This document shows positions 40,236 through 53,178 of a stretch of 64,000 nt of DNA, in pieces (position 1 is the first letter of the stretch; the number at the start of each line of letters is the position of its first letter). This DNA comes from Rhypophila decipiens (lineage: Eukaryota > Ascomycota > Sordariomycetes > Sordariales > Naviculisporaceae). Both the position numbers and the translations under genes were made by a program. The stretch lies in assembly GCA_033297075.1 (NCBI GenBank), contig MU858106.1, positions 124,001 to 188,000 of the forward strand, in the 5' to 3' direction. The notes below the pieces were generated by a model. It ran no database searches. It worked only from the letters and a program-made list of their open reading frames with translations, and was not told the DNA's origin.

Positions 40236-42882
40236 CTACTGCATGACTCCTCTCGTTGAAGGGATCTTCATCAGCTGGGTGGACGTGGGCGCCTGGTAGG
40301 CTTCCAATGTTCTGATCTTTCTCGTGGCATTTGTGCCTGCGTGAGAGACATCTCGACTAGGTCGGATTGTTTTGTGAAAGGTGAAGGGCTGGTGAGTTTG
40401 TTATGATGCAGTTAATTAGGTACCCGGCAGTCAAGTGGGTGAGGTTCTTGCTTATTGGTGTCCACAAGGTGTAATCTATGCAGGTGATCAGATCACGACA
40501 TCCTTTGCGTAGAAGTCAAGCTCTGGACCTGGAATTCTAGGCGAGACCGGGCCCCGATCTATGAATAGAGCTTTCATGATTGATGGGCGTCAGGGTCAGG
40601 GTCCTGGATTGTTTATGATACAGAGAGATACTTCTACGTTGTCAGATATATCACGATCAAGCCCGTGTCGCCTAACAACTGTCTCTTCCCAGTGGCGCCG
40701 GACTGTACATGATGTGCATATCTTGTCAGTGTTGATGGTGTGGGAGCTTAGCTACTTGAAGTGTGGTCAAACTTGGACCAGGGGTCTTCGGCCTATGATG
40801 CGTGGCGTTCAGTTTGTTCTTTAATGGAAAGGTGGTGGCCGAAAGTGGCTGTTTCTATATTCCCAAGTAAATTATTCAAATGTATCATCCATGGATCCAG
40901 GTTCATGGTAATCGGGTAAGAAGCTCGGATCTCCGGATGGTTGGGATGGTGGGCAGCCGGGTAATATCCAGTAAATACCAGAACCCGTTGCCCCAAAATA
41001 TGTCCCGAGAGTTCCCACAAGGGCGGGATGGTTCAGGAGAAGGGAGTGCGGGCCGAGAAGCTTCTCTAACGAGCCTCTTACTAAAGGACACCATATACGT
41101 GAGGTGGGTAAAACTTGGGTGTTGTGTCCAGCCCCCATTCTTCGAACGCAGGCGGACGGAGCAAAGCCCACGAACTGGTCACAGTCTAGATTTCTGGGAC
41201 CTTGGATCAAACACTATCAACATGCAGCGGAAAGACGCTATATATTACTGATAGTTCCTAAACGTTCAATCTGACAAATAGATTGCTGTTATCTGAGTAT
41301 TAATGATTGACCGGTACCAAGTTTGCTCCAAGTAAAGATGACCATTCCCACCTATCGTTTTGCGAACTCGCTTAGGATGAACCTCAAATTGACTGCCTAC
41401 CCAAAGTTCCAGACTCGTCGTTTGCGAAGCCGAGTGGGATGGACGGCGCGGGTAGTTCATTAGGGTCTGCCTGGCTTGTCAGGAACCCGGCGATCTCTTT
41501 GCGAGATTCAAATTCTCCGTCGCTTCTATCCTGCCTGCATTAGCACATTCACCCAAGTATGCCAGACGAAAATCGAGTGACAGAGTGAGTCAGTCCCCAG
41601 CACCTGGTTGCTCATCGGACATCCGTGGGAAGCAAAGCAGCAAGCAAGGTTATAGATGATGTGGAATTGAGGGAATGCTGAACCCGGTCCAGAACATGTC
41701 TCGCTAACTAACAACATGAGGTCTTTCTCTGGACCGACATCAGCAGAAATAATATCCCCGTAGCGCCCCTTGATGTGGTCTGATATCTCCCCGTCCATCG
41801 TACCTTACATTGGAAGATGATTGAATATGATTCGCGCGCCTGATAGTTATAGTGAGGGAACTTTGTCTATCATGGCGATGATATTATGATGCGAGCTGGA
41901 TGCTGTGCTCCCACGATAAATATAGGTTCCTGCCTATCCGACTTTCGACATGTGTGTGTTGACCCATACCCTGGAATTCGCGTATGCTCGTCATCTTATC
42001 CGAAGCCAGCCACCTCTTCCCGAACAATATGTCTCACTCACCGATTAAGGGGCCGGTGTTGGGACCTGCCTACCCTGGTAGGGCTTTTGTGAGCCGGCAA
42101 GTGGGCTCGGCTCTCGTTTCCAAGCGATGGTGTTTACGATGACGATGGGCGAATCGGACAATTCTATCAGTCGAGGAAGACTGAGGAACCCTTTTACACA
42201 CCGGCTCGGGTAATCTGGAAAAGTAACCGCTGGCTTGGCATAAAAACGGGCCCATAGCAACTATAGATGGTCTGGATGATAATTTGCATGCAAAGTAAAC
42301 AATCATAGACTTCGTTCCACGAACCAGATATGGGCCGTAGATAGCAGCCCGTGGCGTATTCCCAAACCCGCGCAGCTGGAAAACTAGCGGCTTGGATCTA
42401 TCTATTGTTAATATAACGACGTCCCATCTCTTGGCTCGTCGATAGGCTCGACCCATCTGATCGCTGGTACAGGCGAGGAACCCGCTGATATGGCGGGCCA
42501 GCTGCGGGATCGATCGCGATGATGGTCCCTATTTCTGCGTCTGGCTGGCTGGGCCGTGATCATCTAAAAATGAATCAAGGAACAATCTAATCGACTCCGG
42601 CTGGACCCGGAAGTAGGAATGAAGGCTGATTCCCTCAGTCAGATCAGATTGTCTGGTAAGGCCAAGATGATGGCTCTGCAGTGATGAAGATATTCCCTCC
42701 CTCTGGTTATCGAACCATGGTCCTGTCCATCTACAGCACAGCGGGACTAGATTATCTATAAAGACCCCCTTGGCCTTCCCACTCGAGCAGACATAGAACC
42801 GGGTAATTCTCCTATTCTCATCATCAAAGTCATCCAAGCAAAACCAACTCACTTATACATCTTGATCAATATCCAACACGTC
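40236..42882. other. 2.6 kb gene-free stretch between the 5S and GH45 genes
   Basis: No open frame here looks like a real protein on either strand; the longer ones (for example 40880-41251 plus, 42070-42456 minus) overlap each other antisense and show no family features. The last 150 bp should be the GH45 promoter. Confidence 0.5.
42757..42763 (+). promoter_or_regulatory. Candidate TATA box of the GH45 gene
   Basis: TATAAAG stands 120 bp upstream of the GH45 start codon, a plausible distance for a regulated fungal cellulase gene. Confidence 0.35.
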
Positions 42883-43851
42883 ATGCGTCTCGACATTTCC
42901 ATCGCCGCGGCCCTGGCCTCTGTGCCCTTTGCTGCCGCCATCTCTGGCAAGAGCTACACAGGATGGGACTGGTATGTCTGACTCTCATCTACACTTGTAT
43001 GATAGAACAAGGAGGCTAACTCATTCTTACTCTCAGCTGCAAACCCGCCTGCTCATGGTCTGCCAACCTTGCTCGCAACGTCCAGTATGGCACCCTTCCA
43101 ACAGTCCTATCCTATTCATCCCAGCTATCCAATGATACCCTGCCCACATCGCGTTCTTCACATCTACCCGCGTCTCCTCTTTCATTCGCAACCTCTGAAA
43201 CATCCAATGCTAACACCCTTTCCCATCCTCAAAGAGGCTCCCCAAAAGTATGCGACATAAACAACAACCCGCTCGCAAACGGCCTAGCAGCAACAACAGG
43301 CTGCTCCTCGGGAATCGGCTACCTCTGCGACACCTACGTGCCCGTCCCCGTATCTGACACCCTCAGCTACGGCTTTGCAACCGTCGGCCCCACCGCCTCG
43401 TGCTGCAAATGCTACCAGCTGACCTGGACCAGCGGCGCGGCCAAAGGAAAGCAAATGGTTGTTCAAGTGATCAATTCTTTCGGCTCCGGCACAAACGATG
43501 TCAAGGGGAATGATCTGGTTATTCTTGCTCCTGGGGGTGGGGCTGGGCCTAATGAGGCTGGTTGTCGGAGTCAATATGGGAGGAATTGGTACGTCCCCCT
43601 TCTTCACTTACATTTCTAACTTGAGGAACTTGTTGAGGTGGTTGGCTAATGTTTGTGGTGTGGGAAACAGGGGCTCCAACAACGGGGGCGTCACCTCCGG
43701 GGCGGAATGCGCCAACCTGCCGCAGAACCTCCAGGGAGGGTGCTATTGGAGGTATAACTGGGCCCGCGGCGCCATCAACACGTGGAACATTGATTACCAG
43801 CAGGTTGCGTGCCCGTCGAGACTTACTTCTATTTCGGGGTGCTCAGCTTAG
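42883..43851 (+). CDS. Secreted GH45 endoglucanase (family 45 cellulase), catalytic domain only
   Basis: Four exons (42883-42971, 43037-43084, 43235-43588, 43671-43851) give 223 residues. A signal peptide (MRLDISIAAALASVPFAAA) precedes the GH45 hallmark GWDCCKPACSW, completed across the first splice; its Asp29 corresponds to one catalytic residue. The acid region reads GTNDVKGNDLVILAPGGG, with Asp134 and Asp139 as candidates for the other conserved Asp residues. CCKCYQLTWTSG, GGVTSGAEC and GGCYWRYNW are also typical, and many cysteines fit the disulfide-rich fold. It cleaves beta-1,4-glucan internally, outside the cell. There is no linker or cellulose-binding module. The second intron (150 bp) is unusually long for this window. 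Confidence 0.92.
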
Positions 43852-46800
43852 GACTCGGTATACTTCAAGTTGTCCACATGGAGTTTCGGTTCTGAGGGGG
43901 AGAGAACAGGGATTGATTGATTGATAGAAAAAGTCTGGAAGGAGCACAAGATGGGTTTGTAGACCTTGGGAGGTTTTGCTAATTTGTGTTGTTTTCGTCC
44001 GAGATAATTATGCTTCTTGTTGTTGAATGGGTTTTGAGATGATACATGGTTAGCCAGCGAGCGAGCGAGCGTTTGTTGAAATATAAAAGTCGAATGTTGT
44101 CTCTTATTTGAAAAGCTGTAAACTTGAAGGCAGCTTGAAAGACTGCCCTTGAGATTCCAATCTTAGGCCCGTGGTTGGACTCTATCTTGTCCTGCTTGTA
44201 TCTTTTTATATATTAGTCAGGCTTTGAGTGACTATGAGTCTTTCATTGCCGTCTACTAGTCGTCTCGTCTCGGAACATGTTGCGAGATATATCTTGATTG
44301 TTTTACTATCAAGTGCCACATTGCCCTCAGGCCCCTAGTGAGAAAGAGGATAATCAGAAGCTGTATGCCTCACTGAACCAAGAGAGATATATCATCATAT
44401 AAACAGGATAGAAGTGCCGAATCAATCCATTCAAGATCATGTTACACTTGCAGTTACCCAGAGTGAACGTGGACTCTCGGGGAAACTCTCGGAGACGAGA
44501 CATTAGCACCTGAACGTCATTGTCTAACTCGAACCGGCGCTTTTGCCTTTATAACCTTGGTTGCTGAGCACAACAGCCCAGTTGTACTTCACAAGCGGCA
44601 ACAAGGTCTAGCCATTTGAACTATCAGTCAGGATTGAAAAGGATGAAGATATCTCAGTTAACTTGAACAATGGTATTGGAGAATGACCGGTGATTACATA
44701 TGAGCTTGCTTGTTCATATCTAGAGACTGAAGTTAGTGGGATAATGATAGGCCATACAGCAACTCTTTCGATTGCCCCAAAGTCGATGGCTGGTTTGATT
44801 AGTGCTATCTGGCGATTATGAGTCTGAATGCTCGCCGGCTTGGATGAGATCATGGGGTCGATACTCGATATATGTCAAGAGTCCATGCGTATGGATCACG
44901 CACTTTAAGTCGAAACCAGTGCCATCCTGAGGAGTCAGGACACCTCTCCAGATCTTTGCACACTTGATAGGTCACTTGTTATCTGAACTTCATGCCCTCC
45001 TACAAAGTAGCAGGTTGTTGCAAGTAAAGCATAGACTAAAACTCCAAGTAGTTGGAAAAATAAGTTGCACTGCAAATTTAGCTCGACGGAGGGGGCTTGA
45101 ACAGCATTGATCATAATTACTCAGATGTTGCACTGCAATTTTAGTCCCGCACAAGCAGATGAACCGATGGGCAGAATGGAAAAGAGAGCAAAAATGTGGC
45201 GTTGCACAGCCACACGTAGTCGCCACAAGTCCTTTGCGATCGCCGACAATAAACTTGGACAACACATGATCTTCTTCTGCAGTGATTGTGAAGAGACAGG
45301 GAAAAGCCCATGCAGGTCATCAACATGACGCACCGGGTCGGTTTCCATTCGCTGTCGAGTTTGCTCGGCCGAAACATTCTGGGTCTGATGGGGAGAGAAC
45401 CAAGACGGTGATTGTTTAGCCTCCCCCTATCGCTTGCACCGCCCAAGCAGTGACGACGTTGCTGGCGGTCTTGTTAATTGTTTTGCTTCAAAAACTCGCA
45501 ACTTTGAACCAGAATGGCATGCTACACATCATGCACTGCGGTCCTGGACCTGGTCGAGCTGAAGCTTCGGTTTTGGAAATGGAGTAAATAAGGGAATACG
45601 CCTTGTTGTTGTTTACATCGGTCATATAGTGGTGATAGTTCTGTTGCTATAATTGTTTCAAGTATAAACCGCAGTTGGGAGCAACTGCTACTGTGCACTA
45701 CTGTCGTAAAGATACTGCGGTAGAACAGTGGAATCGTCGTCGTCAGTAAGGTGAGGCTTCGAGATCCAGAAATGGACAGTTTTCGTCTGAACGGGTAGAG
45801 CCGCATGAGAATTGGAAGATCCTAGCCTTGGCATTCTAGAAGAGCCAGACAAGGAACTGGAATAATGAAATGTAAACTATCACAGCCCTGATGGGACGCA
45901 ATTGACCATCTCCAAGGGAACAAGCACGGTAAAGGGGAGGGAGGCCTCAGCTGAGATGTAACCAGTAACATCAATCCTCGATCAGATGGGTGGGATTTGT
46001 TGCCGAGAACCGGACCCGAATATGAAGATAATGCACTTGGCTTCAGTCCATTGTTGCAGCGTTGTCAAACCCTAATAACGGCGATGCTCACCAGAGCCTG
46101 GTTCCTGTGTTGTCGACAGTGGAGGCGATTCCACATGTGTGGTTCATGGGTGACGGAGAGACGATGATGAAACAAGCCTCGCTGGGCTTCTATTTTTACT
46201 CTCGCCCTGGGGACTTCCATGCCTGGTCTAAGCCCGATCGAGGGACGAGCAGCCCCTTAGCGCTGTCCTTTTGACGATCTGTGGGACCGCCACAGTTTTT
46301 CCACTTGGCGCTCGCAATTGCGGCAATTCCCATCCCAGAAGAAGTTGGAAACGTGCGGAGCGCCACACCAGTGGTTTTCGGATCACCTGTATCAAGCCAC
46401 AGCGGGCCTTTGCTAATGCCGACTCCGGTGCGGAACTGTCTTCCCCAAACTGAAACCGACCGACAGGCAGATGATCCAAAAAGCTGCGCCTCGATGGGGA
46501 CAAAGAAGAGCAGTGCTGCTCGCTCTCAGTCTCTTCATCGTCACTTGGTGAGCTTACTACACATGCAAAGAACCCTAAAGTCGGCTAATCACACTTCTGA
46601 AGTCCAAGCCTGATGGCCCCCTTTTTTTGTGACCAAAAGTTCCCATGGCGATGCGGTGCATAACATTTCACGTTGAGATAAACGCTGGAAGGAGTTGCAG
46701 GAAATGAGCACTTCGTGTTAAGTGCTGAAGGGGTAGCGTCTTGACACGGACAGCAGCACAGCCTCGATTCAATGGTCCTCAAACCGTCCATTCTCTCGGG

Positions 46801-48182
46801 AAGCAATCAAATCCATCCAACAGAAGGAGATTGCAATTGTTGATATGTGGTACCCTCGAGATTTGTAGGAATGAAGACAGTAGACACCCGGTGAGAATTG
46901 TGCAATCGGCCCATCTTCATACAAGACCAATTGGCATCAGAAAGCAGAGACGTTTTCCCTGAGCGAACTGGAGATGCTTTGATGCGAGAGACCAGTTTGC
47001 CAGTTTCAGGTCCCGAAATGCGCACGGACCATCCTGGGGCAGTGCACGTCCGGAACCAACGGGATCTGGGGAGCGACCAGCGAGCCTAAGTCTCCTGGAT
47101 GTTACTCGGTACAACCAGAGCCCCGCCAAACGGTGACCACAAAGCAGTGACTCAAAAGTACCTAATACTTTAATCCCTACTCCGCACATCACCTGGGAAT
47201 CTTCCCTTCTCTCTGGCCTTCCACCGTCGACTCATCGGATGCACCCAAGGAACTGATCAGGTCAATTGTCCGCCCAGTTGTGCAACTCTGAAGAACGGGT
47301 TTTCGCTGAGGGACTCAAAAGTCCAAAGAATCAATTGTCAATTCGGGCGTCGTCAACTATTTCGTACTGCTCTCAATAGAACCTCGACTCTGATTAGAAT
47401 TGTATAGGACAGCCTCTCACCGCTGCCGTCATCAACAGAGAGAAATTATTGTTGCTTTCCCCAATCTGGAAGTTGAATTCGTCACCCTCAGGCCGCAGAC
47501 TTTTCTCTCTCTGTGAAGGAGCAGAACGAGGGGAACGAGGTACTTTGGCTGTGCAGCGTTCAACGGCCGGAATCAAGTAGACTTTGAGCGGGAATATCAG
47601 CGGGGACTGGCAGAGTCTGGCACAAACCCATTTGCGCCGTGGACAGCGAACAGGCTATTTCGCAGACGGCAGTCGCTGATTGGACCGGGCCGCCTGCTCT
47701 TGCCAGAACGCACACTTGGGGGATCGGTGACCCTCGCATTGGATTACGCGTCCTCCCCCTCTCCAAGCAACAGTACCCTTGTCAGCCTGCACCCAAGAGC
47801 CCTTGTTCCACCCAACCAGGCGTCCACTTGTCCGTCCAGGCCCCAGTCAAGCCCAGTCTTGCCAGGTAGCGCCAAGCCCCTTGAACTTGTGCAACCCGTC
47901 GCTGCACTTTGATCAGGACTCAGGCACCCATAACCAGAAAATCCCCCAATTCTCTGCCATTTGATTCCTTGTAGCACATCTCCAGTTTCTCTGCTCTCAT
48001 CTCGACTCGACCTTTTTTCTTCACCATCGCGAGTACGCAAGCAACGACGACGACGACGATCTAAGCATCGACCCAACACACGATCAAACAAACCTAAAGG
48101 GTTTGCCACTTGCGCTTCATCTTCTGAGAAGCAAGTTTCAAACGGTACGGCCCGCAAGGGATACCAAACGGGAAAAGAAAAC
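43852..48182. other. 4.3 kb gene-free stretch upstream of the bZIP gene
   Basis: I see no protein gene. Small repeats occur (GATT near 43912-43925, GCGA near 44056-44069). A 21-bp direct repeat is listed separately. The last few hundred bases before 48183 are pyrimidine-rich and probably the bZIP leader, including a GAC-repeat tract near 48044-48059. Confidence 0.5.
45064..45147. repeat. Pair of 21-bp direct repeats, near-palindromic
   Basis: GTTGCACTGCAAATTTAGCTC (45064-45084, written here as two parts GTTGCACTGCAA and ATTTAGCTC) recurs as GTTGCACTGCAA plus TTTTAGTCC at 45127-45147, 63 bp apart. The shared core TTGCACTGCAA is nearly self-complementary. No function can be assigned. Confidence 0.5.
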
Positions 48183-50017
48183 ATGTCTGGCTCCATGTCC
48201 ACGAGTCCGGCTGCATCGCAACCCGGCCGGGTTGACAATATCGACTCTCTTCTCGACCTCTCGGAATACGACTCCAACCCGTTCACGTCGCCGTCGCTGT
48301 CGCCCGAAGTCTCGAGCAAAACGACGTTTGCGAGGCCCGTCAAGACCGAGGTCAACACTCCCTCACTCCTTTCCTCGGGACCGCAGTTGAGCGGCCCCAG
48401 CCATCAATACGACCTCTACAAGCAGCAGACTGGCATCGTTCCTGGCGCGTTGGCAACTACCTTTGCAGTAAATCAGAATAACGCTCTGATTCACGGGTAC
48501 GGAAGCTACGGGCTTGGCGGCTATCTCGACATGTCGGCCACGGATGATTTGTTCGACTTCAATGCTGCGCCGTCACAGGCATCGCTTACATCACCCGACA
48601 TGGACAACATGGACTTTGATTCTCCCTCTTCAGACCCCAACTTCTTCTTTGGCGAGGCGACTGTGAACCCAAGCGTCATTGGCGGCCAAGAACCTAGCAA
48701 CCTGCCATCCCCTCCGGTCATGTCGACGCCGACAAGCAATGTGGGTCGTTTGTGGCCTGGCATGCACCAGCAAGCCGCCATGGCCAAGGCACAACAGCAG
48801 CAGCAACAACAGAGGCAAAAGGCTCAGCAACAGCAGTCCAAGCAAACGCCGAGGCAAAAGTCGCCAAGTGACCCCATTGTCGAGCAAAAGATTACCCAGC
48901 TTCTGAACTCGATGCGGGCAAAGAGCTCCGTCGAGGAGGACAGCGAGGGTTCCCCGATGATGAATCTGCCCAGGACCAGGAAGGATGAGGAGGACATGGA
49001 CGAGGACGAGAGGCTGTTGGCCAGCGAGGAGGGCAAGAAGCTTAGCAGCAAGGAGAGACGGCAGCTTCGGAATAAGGTGTCGGCTCGGGCCTTTAGGTCC
49101 AGGAGAAAGGGTAAGTTCCACAAATTGAGACCATTCACAACATGACCATGGCTAACATCTTTGCAGAATACATCACTCAACTCGAGGCCGAGATTGCAAA
49201 CAAGGTGACTGAGAATGGTGAGCTGCGTGCCCAGAACCGCGCTTTGGCCGATGAGAACAAGCGTCTGTCAGACTTGACCAAGATGTTGCTTTCGTCGTCG
49301 GCGTTCTCATCTTTCCTCGACCAGCTGAGCCAGAACCCAGAACAATTGGCTCAAGTTCAACCACAACCTCAGCAGCAAGCCCAGCAGCAACAGGAGCAGC
49401 CTCGTCAACTCCCAAAAGATGTTAACCCTTACGCTGCACAACAGCAAACGCAGCATCAACAAATAGGGCTTGCCATGATCCCAGAGCAGACTATGGACTA
49501 CTCTATGCTGAGCCTTGGGCCCATGGATGGCTTCAACTACCAGCCTCATGTATACACTGCGCTGCTTGACGAGCAGCCGGCGATTGACACAGCCCTTCTC
49601 TCGGGCAAGACGTCCAACTTTGTCGGCAGTCAAGAGGAGTTTGACTCGGAAGAGGAGAAGGTCGACATGCCAGTCATCAGCGAGCGACCCACTCCTGCCA
49701 AGGAGAACGCTCCCGTACTGGCCACCCCTGTCCTCGACGAGGAGTTTGAGAGCAATCCCGCCTTTGCTCTGTACCATGAGTCGACTGCAGTGGAGCCATC
49801 AGCCGAACCTGCTGCGGTGGAGTTTGACGTTGAAGGGTTGTCCGACATTGATATCTTTGGCGGCATTGCCCCTGAGAAGGCGTTTGCGAGGTTTGAGCTG
49901 GTCGACGCGACAGAGGACGAGGCGAATGCCACAATTGCCATGGCAAGGATTCAACGCATCAGCGCCAACCTCGAAAGCGTCATGACGAGGTTAGAGGCTT
50001 TGACGCTCGAGTATTAG
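48183..50017 (+). CDS. bZIP transcription factor
   Basis: Two exons (48183-49110 and 49167-50017) with a 56-bp intron give 592 residues. The basic region at about residues 287-309 (KERRQLRNKVSARAFRSRRK) runs directly into a zipper whose first residues come from exon 2 (EYITQLEAEIANK...NRALADENKRLSDL), so the intron splits the DNA-binding domain. N-terminal sequence is Ser/Pro-rich, with a Gln-rich stretch at about 200-225. A second Gln-rich segment follows the zipper and the C-terminus is acidic. The basic-region sequence is that of a conserved fungal bZIP group near Mbz1-type regulators; the precise role is not readable from sequence. The ATG at 48183 is the first in frame. Confidence 0.9.
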
Positions 50018-50971
50018 GTTTCACACTTTCACAGTTTTCCTGTTCTTGTTTATATGATGGATATCAACGGCACACATCCCAACACTTTTTGTTCATTCGA
50101 CAAGCGAGCCCCCAGTGTGAGTGGCGTGGCTTGGTCTCTGTTTTAATTATTTTATTCCCCCCCATGGCGTTTTGGATGGAATGGGGCCAGGGAAGGCACA
50201 CCAAATCGTTTCATTGTTTCTTTTGTCATTTTCAAAACATTGGACAGCGAGTTTCTAGGACATTGGGTTTCTTGGGTTACGGGTTGTAGTCGGCACTGCT
50301 CTACTCAATCGGATTGATGATAGGAGTCGAAAGGAACCAGCGGAAGTGGTGTTGAAGATATATGAGAAAGAAGGCGATATTTTACCATTTATCATTACGA
50401 TTGAACGATGTGTTATTCGGCCAGCGGTTTGGCCGTGTGGACGATGATTTGTGGTGGGATTTTAGGGGGATTAATCTCCACGGTGACCTGTGGTCCCAGG
50501 ATGGATGGGTTTTATAAGCGATTCTTTATTTCTTTTACATATTTTTGGAAATTCGTACTAGATAGGTACTAGAGAATCTGATCAGTCTATCCAATCCACT
50601 TTGCAATATCATTAGCTTGTCATTTGAGAGCAGGTACTAGTAGTAAGAATGTATTATCAAGACTTTGATACCCGCAGCGCGTCATGAATTGTAGCAAAGA
50701 CATGTCAGTCACAACGGATGGCTACAAAAGCATGGATGGAGTATCTTGTTTGCAACATAAATCTGCTATGAGGACATATGTATCTTCCAGGCACCTTTTG
50801 TAGTTTTAATCACCTGGCCTTGCGCCATACAGGTTCATCTTGCATATTTCTGCGTGTAGTATCTTTGAGTAGCACCGTAAATTCAAGCGTACAGAGGATT
50901 AGACTTTATATACGACAAAACCAAGCAACTTTTCCAACAACCAACTACAGCAGGTGTCCACACCTGTAACA
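50018..50971. other. 3' flank of the bZIP gene, no gene seen
   Basis: It contains the bZIP 3' UTR and ordinary intergenic sequence up to tRNA-Asp. Confidence 0.5.
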
Positions 50972-51064
50972 TCTTCCGTAGTATAGTGGTCAGTATGTGA
51001 GCTTGTCATCCGCCCCTGGCAGTCCGATTCGCTCGAGACCCGGGTTCAATTCCCGGCGGGAGAG
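50972..51064 (+). tRNA. tRNA-Asp (GTC) with a 21-nt intron
   Basis: The acceptor TCTTCCG pairs with CGGGAGA, the D arm is GTAT-AGTGGTCA-GTAT, the anticodon stem TGAGC pairs with GCTCG, and the loop holds anticodon GTC. The T arm is CCGGG-TTCAATT-CCCGG. An intron of about 21 nt (51009-51029) sits one base 3' of the anticodon, the canonical position. Confidence 0.93.
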
Positions 51065-51440
51065 ACACATTTCATTTTTGCTCTTTTCCTATTTCTATTT
51101 ATTCCTGTTCTTTCTTCAATCAAGATATCTATCCTTCATGTCATTCTTGGTCTCGTCCCCTATCAGCTGGTCCCTTGCATCGTCGACGCCTAAAGCTTCA
51201 GTCCCCGAGCTCCGGATTTCGGATATACCGTTATCAGCCATCGTTGCTGCCTACGGTGTATCCGACATAATTAGAGTTCATAGATGTTGGTATCACTAGG
51301 TAAATGAAGAAAAAAGTGTTAGCATTCACTCCACTCTTTTGTCCAAAATCTCTCACGGCGTGACCATTCCAAGTCCAAACGAACACGCAAGCCCGCAACC
51401 CACCCAGTCAAGAAGAAAGAAATTGAGGAAAGAGAAAGAC
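51065..51440. other. Spacer between tRNA-Asp and the amylase gene
   Basis: This 376-bp stretch begins with T-rich sequence that can terminate Pol III and continues as the 3' flank of the minus-strand amylase gene. No gene is seen. Confidence 0.5.
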
Positions 51441-53178
51441 TCACAACAGATCCTTATCAAACCTCTCTCGTCCCTCGGCCCGACTATTAACCCACACAGA
51501 GACACTACACCCCCCACATCTAAACTCGCCAAACCCATCCGGTTGAATCACCACCTCGCCCTGGGTCCATCCCAAAACGTCAGTCCACCTCTCGCCGGCG
51601 TGCATCTCCCCGACATGCATGCGTTTCGATCCTTCGCCCGCGTTGCTCATCACGACGGCACATCCGAAAGGGTGATCCCAGGTTCCGTACCTTATGAAGC
51701 CGATGCAGGTGGGATAGTCAAAGTAGGATGCTTGGAGGCCGTAGGCGTAGAGTTTTCGGGTGAGGGTCAGGAGGGGGAGGATGTTGCCGCATGATGGGCC
51801 GGATTCAAGTTCTGGGGAGGAAGGGTCTTTGCTGGAGGGGGAGACGATTCCGTAGAGGTCGCCGTAGAAGATGCAGGGGTAGCCGGCGTCTCGGAGGAGG
51901 ATGAGGGTGTAGGCTAGCGGCTTGAACCAATCTGATATGGGGGCTTCTAGGGCTTGGTGCGGTTGGGTGTCGTGGTTTTGGACGAGAGTCTGGGGATAAT
52001 GTTAGAACACTCGACTGGGGCAGGGTTAAAGGGGGAGGGAGTTACGCACGACGGCTGAGATGGGATCTCTGGATACGAGAGTGTCATCAAAGACTTTACG
52101 CAGGTCGGCGCTGTTGCCACGACTAATCTCGCTGAAGTTGTAGACTAGGGGCGCGTCGAAAAGCGAGAACTTGTGGTTCATTCGGTCGAGGTAGTTGGTC
52201 ATGTCTTGCAGGGAGTCCTTCCAGAACTCGCCGACAAAGAACCAGCCCTCTCCGTAGGTTGTGTCGAGCTCGTGGATGAATCTTCGGAGGAAATCTTCAG
52301 AGTAGTGCTTTATCGCGTCGAAGCGGATTCCCTTGAGCCCGCCTGGTAACTCTTGGGCGAGCCATTTCCCCCAGGCCAAGACGTCGGATGTTACTTCTGG
52401 ATGGGAATAGTCTAGGTCTGAGCCCATTAGGTAGTCACTTTTATACAATACCACAGTTAGTTTATACAGGTTTGAGTTTAAGGGGTAGAGAGAGAAAAAA
52501 AGACGTACTAATTCCCCTTCTCGGTATCAACATCCCCCGATCTAGCCCAGCCCGTCGATTGCTCACCGATGATCTTGTAAATTGCGCTCTTCCCGTTGGC
52601 AGCGTTGTAATCGACGCCGCTGAAGTGATACCAGTGGTATTTCAAGTCACTGTATTTATCACCTCGCCCCTCGAAATCGAAGCCCACCCAGGCGTCGATC
52701 TCGTACTTGTCGCTAATGTTTTTGGTGCGATCGTTGGGATCGACTTCAACGGCTTGACATTTCTCGCGATGGTCGGCGGCGAACTTGTGGTTGAGGACGG
52801 CGTCCCAGTATATACCTACTCCCAACTCTTGGGCTTTGCGGCACAGGGAGAGGAGTTGGTCTTTGGTCCCCCATTTTGTGGCGGTTGAGCCCTTTTGGTC
52901 GAACTCGCCTAGGTCGTAGAGGTCGTAGATGTCGTAGCCGTTTCCTTGGCTGGAGGAGCCTTTGCATCTGTGGGACGGGTTAGTGAATGCTTGGGATTGG
53001 TAGATGGTAGGGGTACGAACCCAGGAGGCACCCAGATGTTGTCGATTCCCCATTTCTTGAGCTGAGGAATGTGTTTCTCCAGACGGGCCCAGTGTTTCTG
53101 GTCGGCTGGGACGTACCACTCAAAGCCTTGCATCATGGTCATGTTTTCGGGGGTGGGTTCTTGGACGTGTTCGCCCAT
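51441..53178 (-). CDS. Intracellular alpha-amylase, GH13 (subfamily 5 type)
   Basis: Four exons (53178-53021, 52967-52509, 52437-52050, 51989-51441), introns 53, 71 and 60 bp, give 517 residues. There is no signal peptide; it opens MGEHVQEPTPENMTMMQGFEWYVP, as intracellular fungal amylases of the bacterial-type subfamily do. Catalytic residues are Asp246 in GIRFDAIKH (nucleophile), Glu276 in FVGEFWKD (acid/base) and Asp342 in NHDTQP (transition-state stabiliser). GNGYDIYDLYDLGEFDQKG and GIYWDAVLNHKFAAD form the usual front part of the barrel. Substrate is alpha-1,4-glucan; in other fungi related enzymes help form alpha-glucan primers for the cell wall (family knowledge). Confidence 0.93.

Noticed and set aside
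40880..41251. Overlapping sense and antisense frames of about 110-120 codons
   Set aside because: They overlap each other, have no domain and no splice context; typical of random open sequence.
47961..48182. In-frame upstream extension of the bZIP protein
   Set aside because: It starts at TTG and lacks ATG; it covers the GAC-repeat leader.
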